Below, piece by piece: positions 39,697 to 49,367 of a stretch of 64,000 nt of DNA (position 1 is the first letter of the stretch; each line of letters starts with the position of its first letter). The position numbers were made by a program, and so were the translations under genes. Origin of the DNA: Primulina eburnea. Lineage: Eukaryota > Streptophyta > Magnoliopsida > Lamiales > Gesneriaceae. The notes beneath the pieces are model-generated. The model was not told where the DNA came from and searched no databases. It saw only the letters and a list, made by a program, of their open reading frames with translations. The stretch spans positions 310,001 through 374,000 of the forward strand of contig NW_027330861.1 of assembly GCF_022965805.1 (NCBI RefSeq), in the 5' to 3' direction.

Positions 39697-40734
39697 ATGG
39701 CTGACCACTTTGGTGATGAGAGTAGTCAGGGGAGTGTAGGTCGTTGGGGTGATCAGGACGATCGTAGGCGTCACCATGAGCATCGTCATCGTCGGGATGG
39801 TCCTAGGCGTTTTGAGCTGCATCGTTTTATTCAGATGGGACCTAAGCCTCTAGTCGGTGGAGAGACTCCCGATGATGCTGAGGATTGGTTAGAGCGCATG
39901 GAGAGTTGTTTCCGTGCATTTCAGTGCACCGAGGAGCAGAAGATAGAGACCCTTAGTTTTCTTCTCGAGGGCCGTGCGCGCAAGTGGTGGCGATCGACTT
40001 CTGCGCCGATAGTCCAGTCCCAGGGTAGGGTGACTTGGGCCGATTTCCGTGCAGCTTTCATGCAGCTGTATTTTCCTCCAGCCCTTCGCCAGGCGAAGAC
40101 GATTGAGCTCCTGAACCTTAAGCAAGGTAGTATGTCTGTTGAAGAATATCAGCAGAAATTCTTCGAGTTGTTACCCTTCGCTCCTCATATCAGTGGCAGT
40201 TCTGAGGCCAAGTATGATCATTTCCTCCAGGGCCTTAACCAGGAGATCTTTGATCGAGTCACTGTCTGTGATAATCCTACTTCGTATGATGGATTAGTGA
40301 ACCGGTGTCGCCAGGCAGAGATCAGTCTCCAGCGTGGTAGGGCTATTCTTTCTTCTAGACCTCCGAGTACTTTGAGTCCTCGATCTCAGTCGTTCAAGAA
40401 ATCTGGTTCTTCTTCTTCTGGATCTGGATCACGGTCTAGCGGTGTTTTCCGCTTTGGTGAGAAGAAGGTTTCTTGTGTGCATTGTGGGAAGAACCATCCA
40501 TCGGAGCAATGCCGATCAGCCGCGGGAGCTTGTTTTCAGTGCGGAGAGATGGGGCATATTAAGAAGAATTGTCCTCAGTTGCGAGGTGGAGCAGGAGCTG
40601 GTTCCGGATCTCAGACGACTGTTCAGCAGAGAAGGCAGGGTCAGGCTGTGGGTAGTTCGAATCTTCGACCTCGTGGCCAAGGTCAGGTTTTTGCGCTGAA
40701 CCAGGATCAGGTTGCAGATGAGAGTCAGAGATGA
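39697..40734 (+). CDS. gag: Gag protein of element 2 (345 aa, altered C-terminus)
   Basis: Same protein as the element 1 gag: basic N-terminus, capsid domain about residues 60-215, Ser/Gly linker, variant Cys-His box and a canonical CX2CX4HX4C knuckle ([14 protein letters not shown]). I chose the ATG at 39697 ([10 protein letters not shown]) because all copies share it. An in-frame ATG at 39586 lies in the LTR and exists only through a point change in that LTR; it would add 37 residues without family support. The C-terminus differs: after ...NQDQ it reads VADESQR and stops, because the deletion has joined gag to reverse-transcriptase sequence in another frame. The capsid and knuckle are intact, so it may still be functional. 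It should act in particle assembly and RNA packaging. Confidence 0.9.
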   Translation: MADHFGDESSQGSVGRWGDQDDRRRHHEHRHRRDGPRRFELHRFIQMGPKPLVGGETPDDAEDWLERMESCFRAFQCTEEQKIETLSFLLEGRARKWWRSTSAPIVQSQGRVTWADFRAAFMQLYFPPALRQAKTIELLNLKQGSMSVEEYQQKFFELLPFAPHISGSSEAKYDHFLQGLNQEIFDRVTVCDNPTSYDGLVNRCRQAEISLQRGRAILSSRPPSTLSPRSQSFKKSGSSSSGSGSRSSGVFRFGEKKVSCVHCGKNHPSEQCRSAAGACFQCGEMGHIKKNCPQLRGGAGAGSGSQTTVQQRRQGQAVGSSNLRPRGQGQVFALNQDQVADESQR

Positions 40735-40888
40735 TGATATTTCCAAGACTGCATTTCGTACTCGTTATGGGCATTACGAGTTTCTAGTTATGCCATTCGG
40801 ATTGACGAATGCGCCAGCGGTGTTCATGGATTTGATGAACCGAGTCTTTCGGGATTTTCTAGATCAATTTGTTGTGGTGTTCATCGAT
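40712..40888 (+). pseudogene. Reverse-transcriptase remnant (about 58 codons) downstream of gag
   Basis: In the frame +1 to gag the sequence reads [20 protein letters not shown], then [20 protein letters not shown] and on to FVVVFID. It aligns with residues about 85-142 of the pol at 46857-49367. It stops at the first Asp of the FIDD catalytic box and then runs into unrelated leader sequence (VVVSFCSYY). The N-terminal fingers, the second catalytic Asp, the thumb, RNase H and integrase are missing. It cannot be enzymatically active. It shows that the family descends from an autonomous Ty3/gypsy element by internal deletion. Confidence 0.92.
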
Positions 40889-40921
40889 GTTGTTGTTTCG
40901 TTTTGTTCATACTATAAACCT

Positions 40922-40957
40922 GATTTCGAGGACGAAATCTTTTTAAGGGGGGGAGAA
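40922..40957 (+). promoter_or_regulatory. 3' hairpin and polypurine tract of element 2
   Basis: GATTTCGAGGACGAAATC (40922-40939, 7-bp arms around AGGA) is followed by a T-run and then AAGGGGGGGAGAA (40945-40957) abutting the 3' LTR. The purine run is the expected plus-strand primer. The hairpin is conserved across the elements here. Confidence 0.85.
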
Positions 40958-42402
40958 TGTAGTAGCCCGAATTCCAAATTGGGTAATTAACAGATTAATG
41001 GTAATTAAGAAGGTTTAATGTGTAATTTTGACCGTGGTCATGTTCGGACGGACCGAAGATGGTTCGGTAGCACCGAAGAGTTCGGACGATCCGAAGTAAG
41101 TTCGGTGGATCCGATCATGAGGTGTCAAGAGTTGATCGACACGTCAGTTTACATGAAAGTTCGGATGATCCGAAGTGTAGGTTCGGTGGATCCGATCATG
41201 AGGTGTCAAGAGTCGATGGACACGTAGGAGTTCGGACGGTCCGAAGAGGGTTCGGTGGATCCGAACATAGCCTATAAATAGTGCTCGGATTTCCTCATTT
41301 TTTATTGTCAATTCTTGAGTGTGTCTCATATTTGAGAGGTTTGGAAGGTTTCTAGGGTTAGTTGTCGGTCGAGCGATAGTCAAGAGCTGCCAGGATTGGT
41401 AGCGTAGCGACGCCTGAGTTACGAGGCAATCGACATCAAAGGGCTGTCGACGGACGAAGGTAAACCCTAAACCTTTGGTAGTACTGGAGAGTACTGGTTT
41501 TGCTAGTCGAGCATGGTAGTATTGTTCAGTGGGTATGCTTTTGATGCGTAGGCTTGTTCTAGACCTGTTTAGCGGTGTTGCGTAAGGCTAGGCTTGCTGT
41601 GATAGAGGTACGAAAGTACTATCCGAGATATCCTGGTTGAGTATACATTCATATATGTGTTGCATGATTATGTGGTGCATTGATATATGTCATATAATGC
41701 ATGCTATTATGTCACGCTTTATGATGCATGTTGCATTTCATGTTGAGCCGTATCTCCTTCGAGATAGCCTTTACTGTTGAGCTGTATCTCTTTCGAGATA
41801 AGCTATATCTTGTGGGGCCGCTCAGCCCTGTCTTGTCTTGTGGATGCATGGACACCGAGAGTACACAGTGGCCGACGGGTCGGGAGAGCTTCGGTGATCC
41901 GGGACATTTTAGGTCCACGTCTGTTCTTGTAGTGGATGCAGTGACCCAGAGGAGTACCACGCGGCACTATCCACTTGGCGCCTCTAGACTGAGCATTTTG
42001 AGATCCTTTGTGACTCCTGTTTCTTGACTACCCTGGTATCATATCATAGCATGTGCATTTTCATATAGGTTTGTATACTCATGCTTTTGTACTGGGCGTT
42101 CTTATCGCTCACGTCCTCGGTTTTGTTTATCTTGGACACCCCATTCCCACGGGGCAGGCCTCAGGTTGGACAGCTCAGGAGGAGGAGGAGGAGGACGTTG
42201 AGTAGCTGATTGGTTTAGTTCTTCGGTATCTATTCTATTCGATATGGTTGTACCGATTATATTTTGAGTTGTTCTGATTTCGATTGGGTTGTATAACTAT
42301 TGTCGTTGGCCATATTTCCGCTGTTATCTCTGATTAGTATTAATTAAGTTAATCGCATGCTTAGTTCTTGATTAGTAGGTGATTCTGGAACGGGTCACTA
42401 CA
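40958..42402 (+). repeat. 3' LTR of element 2 (1445 bp)
   Basis: Same length as the 5' LTR, with about 11 substitutions by eye. Starts TGTAGTAGCCCGAATTCC and ends CGGGTCACTACA, followed directly by the TAGGC duplication. It carries the same palindromes, TATA box and hairpins as 38154-39598. Confidence 0.95.
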
Positions 42403-44961
42403 TAGGCAACCCCAAAATAAAGTCCATAGAAATGTCAATCCAAGTTCTTTTAAGAATAGCACGCAAAAGTGTTCCCAAAGTTCTATTGACAACTTCAGTT
42501 TGTCCATCCGTTTGAGGATGACAAGTAGTAGCTTACAACAATATTGAGCAAAGTTTAGCCCATAAAGTAATCCCAAAATAGAATCCCTCCCCGTCTTAGT
42601 CCTAGGCAACCCCAAAAATAAAGTCCATAGAAATGTCAATCCAAGTTCTTTTAAAAATAACACGCAAAAGTGTTCCCAAAGTTCTATTGACAACTTCAGT
42701 TTGTCCATCCGTTTGAGGATGACAAGTAGTAGATTACAACAATATTGAGCAAAGTTTAGCCCATAAAGTAATCCATAAATAGAATCCCTCCCCTTCTTAG
42801 TCCTAGGCAACCCCAAAATAAAATCCATAGAAATGTCAATCCAAGTTCTTTTTAAGAATCCCTCCCCTTCTTAGTCCTAGACAACCCCAAAATAAAGTCC
42901 ATAGAAATGTCAATCCAAGTTCTTTTAAGAATAGCACGCAAAAGTGTACCCAAAGTTCTATTGACAACTTCAGTTTGTCCATCCGTTTGAGGATGACAAA
43001 TAGTAGATTACAACAATATTGAGCAAAGTTTAGCCCATAAAGTAATCCAAAAATAGAATCCCTCCTCTTCTTACCCCTAGGTATCCCGAAAATAAAGTCC
43101 ATAGAAATGTCAATCCAAGTTCTTTTAAGAATAGCACGCAAAAGTGTTCCCAAAGTTCTATTGACAACTTCAGTTTGTCCATCCGTTTGAGGATGACAAG
43201 TAGTAGATTACAACAATGTTAAGCAAAGTTTAGCACATAAAGTAATCCAAAAATAGAATCCCTCCCCTTCTTAGTCCTAGGCAACCCCAAAATAAAGTCC
43301 ATAGAAATGTCAATCCAAGTTCTTTTAAGAATAGCACGCAAAAGTGTTCCCAAAGTTCTATTGACAACTTCAGTTTGTCCATCCGTTTGAGGATGACAAG
43401 TAGTAGCTTACAACAATATTGAGCAAAGTTTAGCCCATAAAGTAATCCCAAAATAGAATCCCTCCCCGTCTTAGTCCTAGGCAACCCCAAAAATAAAGTC
43501 CATAGAAATGTCAATCCAAGTTCTTTTAAGAATAACACGCAAAAGTGTTCCCAAAGTTCTATTGACAACTTCAGTTTGTCCATCCGTTTGAGGATGACAA
43601 GTAGTAGATTACAACAATATTGAGCAAAGTTTAGCCCATAAAGTAATCCATAAATAGAATCCCTCCCCTTCTTAGTCCTAGGCAACCCCAAAATAAAATC
43701 CATAGAAATGTCAATCCAAGTTCTTTTTAAGAATCCCTCCCCTTCTTAGTCCTAGACAACCCCAAAATAAAGTCCATAGAAATGTCAATCCAAGTTCTTT
43801 TAAGAATAGCACGCAAAAGTGTACCCAAAGTTCTATTGACAACTTCAATTTGTCCATCCGTTTGAGGATGACAAGTAGTAGATTACAACTTTATTGTGCA
43901 AAGTTTAGCCCATAAAGTAATCCATAAATATAATCCCTCCCTTTCTTAGTTCTAGGCAACTCCAAAATAAAGTCCATAGAAATGTCAATCCAAGTTCTTT
44001 TTAAGAATCCCTCCCCTTCTTAGTCCTAGACAACCCCAAAATAAAGTCCATAGAAATGTCAATCCAAGTTCTTTTAAGAATAGCACGCAAAAGTGTACCC
44101 AAAGTTCTATTGACAACTTCAGTTTGTCCATCCGTTTGAGGATGACAAGTAGTAGATTACAACAATATTGAGCAAAGTTTAGCCCATAAAGTAATCCAAA
44201 AATAGAATCCCTCCCCTTCTTAGTCCTAGGCAACCCCAAAATAAAGTCCACAGAAATATCAATCCAAGTTCTTTTTAAGAATAGCACGCAAAAGTGTACC
44301 CAAAGTTCTATTGACAACTTCAGTTTGTCCATCCGTTTGAGGATGACAAGTAGTAGATTACAACAATATTGAGCAAAGTTTAGCCCATAAAGTAATCCAA
44401 AAATAGAATCCCTCCCCTTCTTAGTCTTAGGCAACCCCAAAATAAAGTCCATAGAAATGTCAATCCAAGTTCTTTTAATAATAGCACGCAAAAGTGTACC
44501 CAAAGTTCTGTTGACAACTTCAGTTTGTCCATCCGTTTGAGGATGACAAGTAGTAGATTACAACTTTATTGAGCAAAGTTTAGCCCATGAATTAATCCAT
44601 AAATATAATCTCTCCACTTCTTAGTACTAGGCAACCCCAAAATAAAGTCCATAGAAATTTCAATCTATGTTCTTTTTAAGAATAGCACGCAAAAGTGTAC
44701 CCAAAGTTCTATTGACAACTTCAGTTTGTCCATCCGTTTGAGGATGACAAGTAGTAGATTACAACAATATTGAGCAAAGTTTAGCCCATAAAGTAATCCA
44801 AAAATAGAATCCCTCCCCTTCTTAGTCCTAGACAACCCCAAAATAAAGTCCATAGAAATGTCAATCCAAGTTCTTTTAAGAATAGCACGCAAAAGTGTAC
44901 CCAAAGTTCTATTGACAACTTCAGTTTGTCCATCCGTTTGAGGATGACAAGTAGTAGATTA
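42403..44961 (-). repeat. Integrase-derived 200-bp satellite, block 4
   Basis: About 13 monomers. A segment of about 42404-42890 is repeated with an 876-bp offset at about 43280-43766; the truncated 74-bp monomers at 42857 and 43733 mark it. A third truncated monomer lies at 44007. The block starts with the second TAGGC and ends in GATTA (44957-44961), repeated at 52794-52798. No gene is visible. Confidence 0.97.
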
Positions 44962-46576
44962 TGTGACACCCTGACCCGATACAATTAAAATACAGCGGAA
45001 TTTAAAATTTTCTTTCAAATGGAAGGAGTTTAAAAATACATTTCATAAAAGTGTTTACAAAATAACAACATGATCATTCCAATGACATAACAAAATACAA
45101 AATATCATTAGTGTGATCATGCTACAAAATGATACAAAATAATCATCCTTCCAATCTTCGTATGCATATGACCCCCATCCACAGTCAACGTCCCGGTCCG
45201 TCGCTCTTATCTGCATCACATGAAAATAACTGAAATGAGAATAAATCTCAGCAAGTGGAACTTTACATAGCAATGATACATAGTATACTCTGTAAAACAT
45301 GGCTTTTAAATCATAAATACCATCGACTCTGAAACATGAATACTGTAGCAATAACTGTAGCAATAACATAGCAATAAATAGCAATACGATGGTATTCTCT
45401 TTTCTATGGTTGGATTGATATCAATAGTATCTGTGACTGTGGTTGCCAATATCCCATCGATATAAATCGATAACTGTGAGGGGATAAAAGCCTATGGTCG
45501 ATGATCATCTAATTGCATGCAATGCTATGGCTATGATTAATCAATCCAATAAAACATTTGAATTCTCAATAGCATTTAAGGCCGTCGTTTCGCAATCTCA
45601 TAATATCTCTTGTATTCCCTTTATAACAATGGTGAGACATATAATGCCTCCAATAGATAATCAATGAAATGAATACATAGCAATGGTTCAATGGAAGGGA
45701 ATAACACTTTGAAACCTTTAAAACACAATACATATATCAATCATGTGAGCAAAGGGATGAAATTCCACTTACTACCAATAGAACACCTCCAACTACACTC
45801 TTGATACACCACCTACAACAATAATCCATAAATAACACCAATGTCAACTCTATATCCACAAGTACAAGCCAAATAATCCATTAAACAACTCAAACATCAA
45901 ATCCAAAATAACCCTTAACTCAAAACCTCGTTAGAATCGCACCAAAAACTTACCTAAGCTTCCTTATACCACGGAGAACGATGATCTCAAGTCGGAAATC
46001 CAAATAACTCCAAGAATCAAAGATAGAAAGCTAAAGAAATGGATGAAAACCCTTGCCAAAAGAGAGAAAATCGGTAAAGAAGAGAAGGAATAGGATAAGG
46101 TATGGCCAACAACTCCCAAAAATTGACTAAATATCTCGCCCATACTTACACCGCGGGTGCGCCAACACAAGCACCGCGGGTGCGCCATGCTCACGGCATT
46201 CCAAAATAAATTCCATGCACGATCACCGCGGGTGCGGTGCTACAATTACCGCGGGTGCGGTGCACACCGCGGGTGCGGTCCTTGCACTGCCGCGGGTGCG
46301 GTCATGCCACGGCCCTCAAAATGCAAAATGATGAATAGTACACCGCGGGGGCACTCATCTAAGAGCGCGGGTGCACTCTACTCACGGCAATGAACAGTAC
46401 AAACTCAACTAAAATCGATCCGAAACGCTGAAACGAACAATCAACACCAACTAATACCTCAAATAAATAATAACCAATAATACTATAGCCCAAAACACAA
46501 CTATAAACGATTAATCAAAAACCCAAATAACACAGTAAAGCTTAAACCGTACCGTACACCGGGCTCGGCTATTACA
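44962..46576 (-). repeat. 3' LTR of element 3 (1615 bp)
   Basis: On the minus strand it starts TGTAATAGCCGAGCCCGG and ends GGGTCAGGGTGTCACA. It is almost identical to 51179-52793. The open frame at 45055-45384 inside it is non-coding LTR sequence present in both copies. Confidence 0.95.
46151..46376 (-). promoter_or_regulatory. U3 array of paired CCGCGGGTGCG motifs, element 3
   Basis: Eight copies of the core CCGCGGGTGCG, the last two degenerate, start at 46151, 46174, 46226, 46249, 46267, 46290, 46343 and 46365. Pair spacing is 22-23 bp, and pairs recur about every 75 bp. The other LTR has the same array at 52368-52593. On the minus strand it lies 200-430 bases into the LTR, where U3 enhancers sit. 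Function is inferred. Confidence 0.55.
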
Positions 46577-46612
46577 ATCTCCCCTCCTTAGAGGAATTTC
46601 GTCCGCGAAATT
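46577..46612 (-). promoter_or_regulatory. Polypurine tract and 3' hairpin of element 3
   Basis: On the minus strand a purine run (AAGGAGGGGAGA) abuts the 3' LTR. Upstream of it, 46595-46612 forms AATTTCGCGGACGAAATT, an 8-bp inverted repeat around a GG core. This is the same hairpin as in the TR-GAG elements with compensating changes at the outer pair, although the two families differ greatly in gag and LTR. Confidence 0.85.
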
Positions 46613-46616
46613 GACG

Positions 46617-46856
46617 TCACGGCACGAACAACTCAGGATACCTCTCTCTCATCTCAGTCTCTGGTTCCCACGTAGCCTCTTCGATCAAATGGTTCCTCCA
46701 AAGGACTTTAACGATGCCGATCTCTTTGTTCCTCAAAACTCTAACTGTGCGATCCAGAATCTGAATCGGAATCTCATGGTAAGTCAAATTCGGCGTCAAG
46801 TCCAATGGCTCGTGGCGAAGAACATGGGAAGGATCTGCAATATACTTCCTGAGCAT
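46617..46856 (-). pseudogene. Detached C-terminal tail of element 3 integrase (chromodomain-like)
   Basis: Seventy-nine residues follow the stop at 46857-46859 in the same frame as pol, beginning MLRKYIADPSHVL and ending RERYPELFVP. The segment ...NKEIGIVKVLWRNHLIEEAT followed by WEPETEMRERYPELF resembles the chromodomain-like tail of plant chromoviruses, which is thought to steer integration to marked chromatin. A single-codon change to TAG has cut it off from the integrase. The upstream and downstream parts are otherwise contiguous, so this is one gene with a nonsense mutation and not a separate gene. Without readthrough the integrase would lack this domain. The assignment to chromodomain rests on motif likeness. 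Confidence 0.85.
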
Positions 46857-49367
46857 CTATACATGAAACACATTATGGACTCTGTCAAGATCGGGCGGTA
46901 GGGCTAATCTATAGGCTCGGTCACCAACTCTGTCCAATATCTCGAATGGACCAATGAATCTAGGGCTCAACTTGCCCTTCTTGCCAAATCTCATCACACC
47001 CTTGAGAGGTGCTATCTTCAGAAAAACATGATCGCCAACCTCGAACTGCAAAGGTCTACGACGAACGTCTGCATAACTCTTCTGCCTCGACTGAGCAGTC
47101 ATCATCCGCTCTCTGATAACTGCAACAACATCGGCAGTCTGCTGGACCAACTCGGGACCCAACATCTTCCTCTCTCCAACCTCATCCCAAAACAAAGGAG
47201 ATCTGCACTTCCTGCCATAAAGTGCCTCATACGGTGCCATGCCAATCGTCGCCTGGTAGCTATTGTTGTACGTGAACTCCACAAGTGGCAGCTTAGAATC
47301 CCAACTACCAGAATAGTCAATAGTATAAGCTCTGAGCATATCCTCCAGAATCTGAATGACTCTCTCTGACTGACCGTCGCTCTGAGGATGATAAGCTGTA
47401 CTGAAAGCCAATCGAGAACCCATAGCTCTGTGAAGACTCTTCCAAAACTCGGAGGTAAATCTAGGGTCACGATCAGACACAATCGACACGGGCACACCAT
47501 GAAGTCTAACAATCTCTGCAATGTAGTCCTCGGCATACTGAGACATCGAATACGTCGTCTTGACTGGGAGAAAGTGAGCTGACTTGGTCAATCTATCAAC
47601 AATGACCCAAATGGAATTATAACCCCTCTGAACTCTGGGCAGACCAGTCACGAAATCCATAGTAATATGCTCCCATTTCCACTGAGGAATCGGCAAAGAT
47701 AGCAATGTCCCAGCAGGTCTCTGATGCTCAATCTTAACCTGCTGACAAGTAAGGCACTGAGAAATGAACAAAGCAATATCTTTCTTCATACCTGGCCACC
47801 AATAGAGTCGACGAAGATCCTGATACATCTTCGTACTGCCTGGATGAATCGAATAAGGTGCGGTATGAGCCTCTGTCAAGACGTCTCTACGAATATCGTC
47901 GCCAGAAGGAACACAAATACGACCTCTGAAAGTCACCAAACCATCACCATTCAAGGTAAACTCTGAATTACCTCTAATCTCTGCTCTATCTCTCAACTCT
48001 GTCAACTGAGCATCAGTCGACTGCTCTCTACGAATCCTGTCCGTCAATGAAGATCGAATAACCAACGCTGAAAGACGAGCAATGGTACCTGGAATCACCA
48101 GATCAATCTCCTCTCTCTGCAAATCCATCAACAATGGTCTCTGAATCAAAGAACTCAATGAAGCACTCGACTTGCGGCTCAAAGCATCAGCCACCACATT
48201 CGCCTTCCCTGGGTGATAGCTGATAGTCACATCATAATCCTTGACCAGCTCTAACCACCTCCTCTGCCTCATGTTGAGCTCTTTCTGCGAGAACAGATAC
48301 TTCAAACTCTTGTGGTCTGTGAAAATCTCACACTTTTCGCCATACAAGTAGTGTCTCCAAATCTTCAGGGCGAAAACCACAGCTGCCAACTCTAAATCAT
48401 GCGTCGGATAATTCTTCTCATAATCCTTCAACTGGCGAGATGCATAGGCAATGACCTTACCTCGCTGCATCAGCACTGCACCAAGGCCTCTCTTCGACGC
48501 ATCGGTAAAGACCACAAAGTCCTCTGAACCACTGGGCAAAGAAAGAACAGGAGCTGTCGTCAATCTGTCCTTCAACTCCTGAAATGCACTCTGGCAATCG
48601 ATAGACCACTCGAACTTCACAGTCTTCCTCGTCAGATTGGACAATGGCAGGGCAATCTTGGAGAAACCTGAAATGAAACGACGATAGTAACCTGCCAAAC
48701 CAAGGAAACTGCGAACCTCTGAAACAGTGGTAGGAATAGGCCAACTCTGAATCGCCTCTATCTTCAACGGATCAACAGCAATGCCATCTCTCGAAACAAC
48801 ATGGCCTAGAAAAGAAATCTGATCCAACCAAAACTCACACTTCTTCAGCTTGGCAAAAAGCCTCTTCTCTCGCAATAACTGAAGGACAACTCTGAGATGC
48901 TCGGCATGAAGCTCTCTGGTCTTGGAATAGATCAAGATATCGTCAATGAAGACAATGACGAAGCTATCCAGATAAGGCTTGAACACACGGTTCATCAGGT
49001 CCATGAAGACTGAAGGGGCATTGGTCAAACCAAAAGACATCACAAGAAACTCATAGTGACCGTACCTGGTCCGGAAAGCTGTCTTAGGGATATCAGACTC
49101 CCTAACCTTCAACTGATAGTAGCCAGACCGAAGATCAATCTTCGAGAACACAGTGGCACCATGGAGCTGATCAAACAAATCATCTATCCGAGGCAACGGA
49201 TACTTGTTCTTGACAGTCACTTTGTTAAGCTCCCTGTAGTCGATACACAGCCGCAAGGAACCATCCTTCTTCTTGACAAACAGAACCGGAGCTCCCCAAG
49301 GCGAAGAACTCGGACGAATAAAGCCTTTGTCTAAAAGATCCTGCAACTGCGCCTTCAACTCCTTCAT
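46857..49367 (-). CDS. pol: Pol of element 3: reverse transcriptase, RNase H, integrase (836 aa)
   Basis: Pol copies the RNA genome into DNA and inserts it into the chromosome. Reverse transcriptase spans about residues 1-190 ([12 protein letters not shown] with D78; catalytic FIDD at 140-143). RNase H spans about 284-395 (FTDAS D289, E326, TDH D351, D394). The integrase H2C2 zinc domain has H501, H508, C538 and C541. The integrase core has D571 (TMDFVTGLP), D632 (SDRD) and E668 (HPQSDGQSE). A GPFEI-type motif lies at 806-810. All catalytic residues I can check are present. The first ATG (49367) overlaps the stop of gag-protease as ATGA in another frame. In relatives these are usually one polyprotein, so a small indel near 49365-49385 is the simplest cause. 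It ends at a TAG in place of an internal codon, losing the 79-residue tail. Confidence 0.95.
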   Translation of the reverse strand: MKELKAQLQDLLDKGFIRPSSSPWGAPVLFVKKKDGSLRLCIDYRELNKVTVKNKYPLPRIDDLFDQLHGATVFSKIDLRSGYYQLKVRESDIPKTAFRTRYGHYEFLVMSFGLTNAPSVFMDLMNRVFKPYLDSFVIVFIDDILIYSKTRELHAEHLRVVLQLLREKRLFAKLKKCEFWLDQISFLGHVVSRDGIAVDPLKIEAIQSWPIPTTVSEVRSFLGLAGYYRRFISGFSKIALPLSNLTRKTVKFEWSIDCQSAFQELKDRLTTAPVLSLPSGSEDFVVFTDASKRGLGAVLMQRGKVIAYASRQLKDYEKNYPTHDLELAAVVFALKIWRHYLYGEKCEIFTDHKSLKYLFSQKELNMRQRRWLELVKDYDVTISYHPGKANVVADALSRKSSASLSSLIQRPLLMDLQREEIDLVIPGTIARLSALVIRSSLTDRIRREQSTDAQLTELRDRAEIRGNSEFTLNGDGLVTFRGRICVPSGDDIRRDVLTEAHTAPYSIHPGSTKMYQDLRRLYWWPGMKKDIALFISQCLTCQQVKIEHQRPAGTLLSLPIPQWKWEHITMDFVTGLPRVQRGYNSIWVIVDRLTKSAHFLPVKTTYSMSQYAEDYIAEIVRLHGVPVSIVSDRDPRFTSEFWKSLHRAMGSRLAFSTAYHPQSDGQSERVIQILEDMLRAYTIDYSGSWDSKLPLVEFTYNNSYQATIGMAPYEALYGRKCRSPLFWDEVGERKMLGPELVQQTADVVAVIRERMMTAQSRQKSYADVRRRPLQFEVGDHVFLKIAPLKGVMRFGKKGKLSPRFIGPFEILDRVGDRAYRLALPPDLDRVHNVFHV

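Larger units (their letters stand above)
38154..42402 (+). mobile_element. Non-autonomous LTR-gag-LTR retrotransposon with RT remnant, element 2
   Basis: The element is 4249 bp, TG...CA, with a perfect TAGGC target duplication (38149-38153 and 42403-42407). LTRs are 1445 bp each and the internal region is 1359 bp. The internal region carries gag followed by a 58-codon piece of reverse transcriptase, then the shared hairpin and polypurine tract. About 11 LTR differences are seen by eye, the most of the paired-LTR elements here, so it is probably the oldest of them. Its gag and LTRs are of the same family as elements 1 and 4, but its pol deletion has different end points. Confidence 0.95.

Noticed and set aside
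45055..45384. Open frame of 109 codons with a hydrophobic start in the LTR of element 3 (also at 51272-51601)
   Set aside because: It lies wholly inside the LTR, is present in both LTRs only because they are copies, and has no recognisable domain.
46857..49367. Element 3 as the direct source of the satellite
   Set aside because: Its integrase wording at the matching places ([27 protein letters not shown]) differs at many residues from the monomer ([27 protein letters not shown]), and its LTR ages say it arrived after the array existed.
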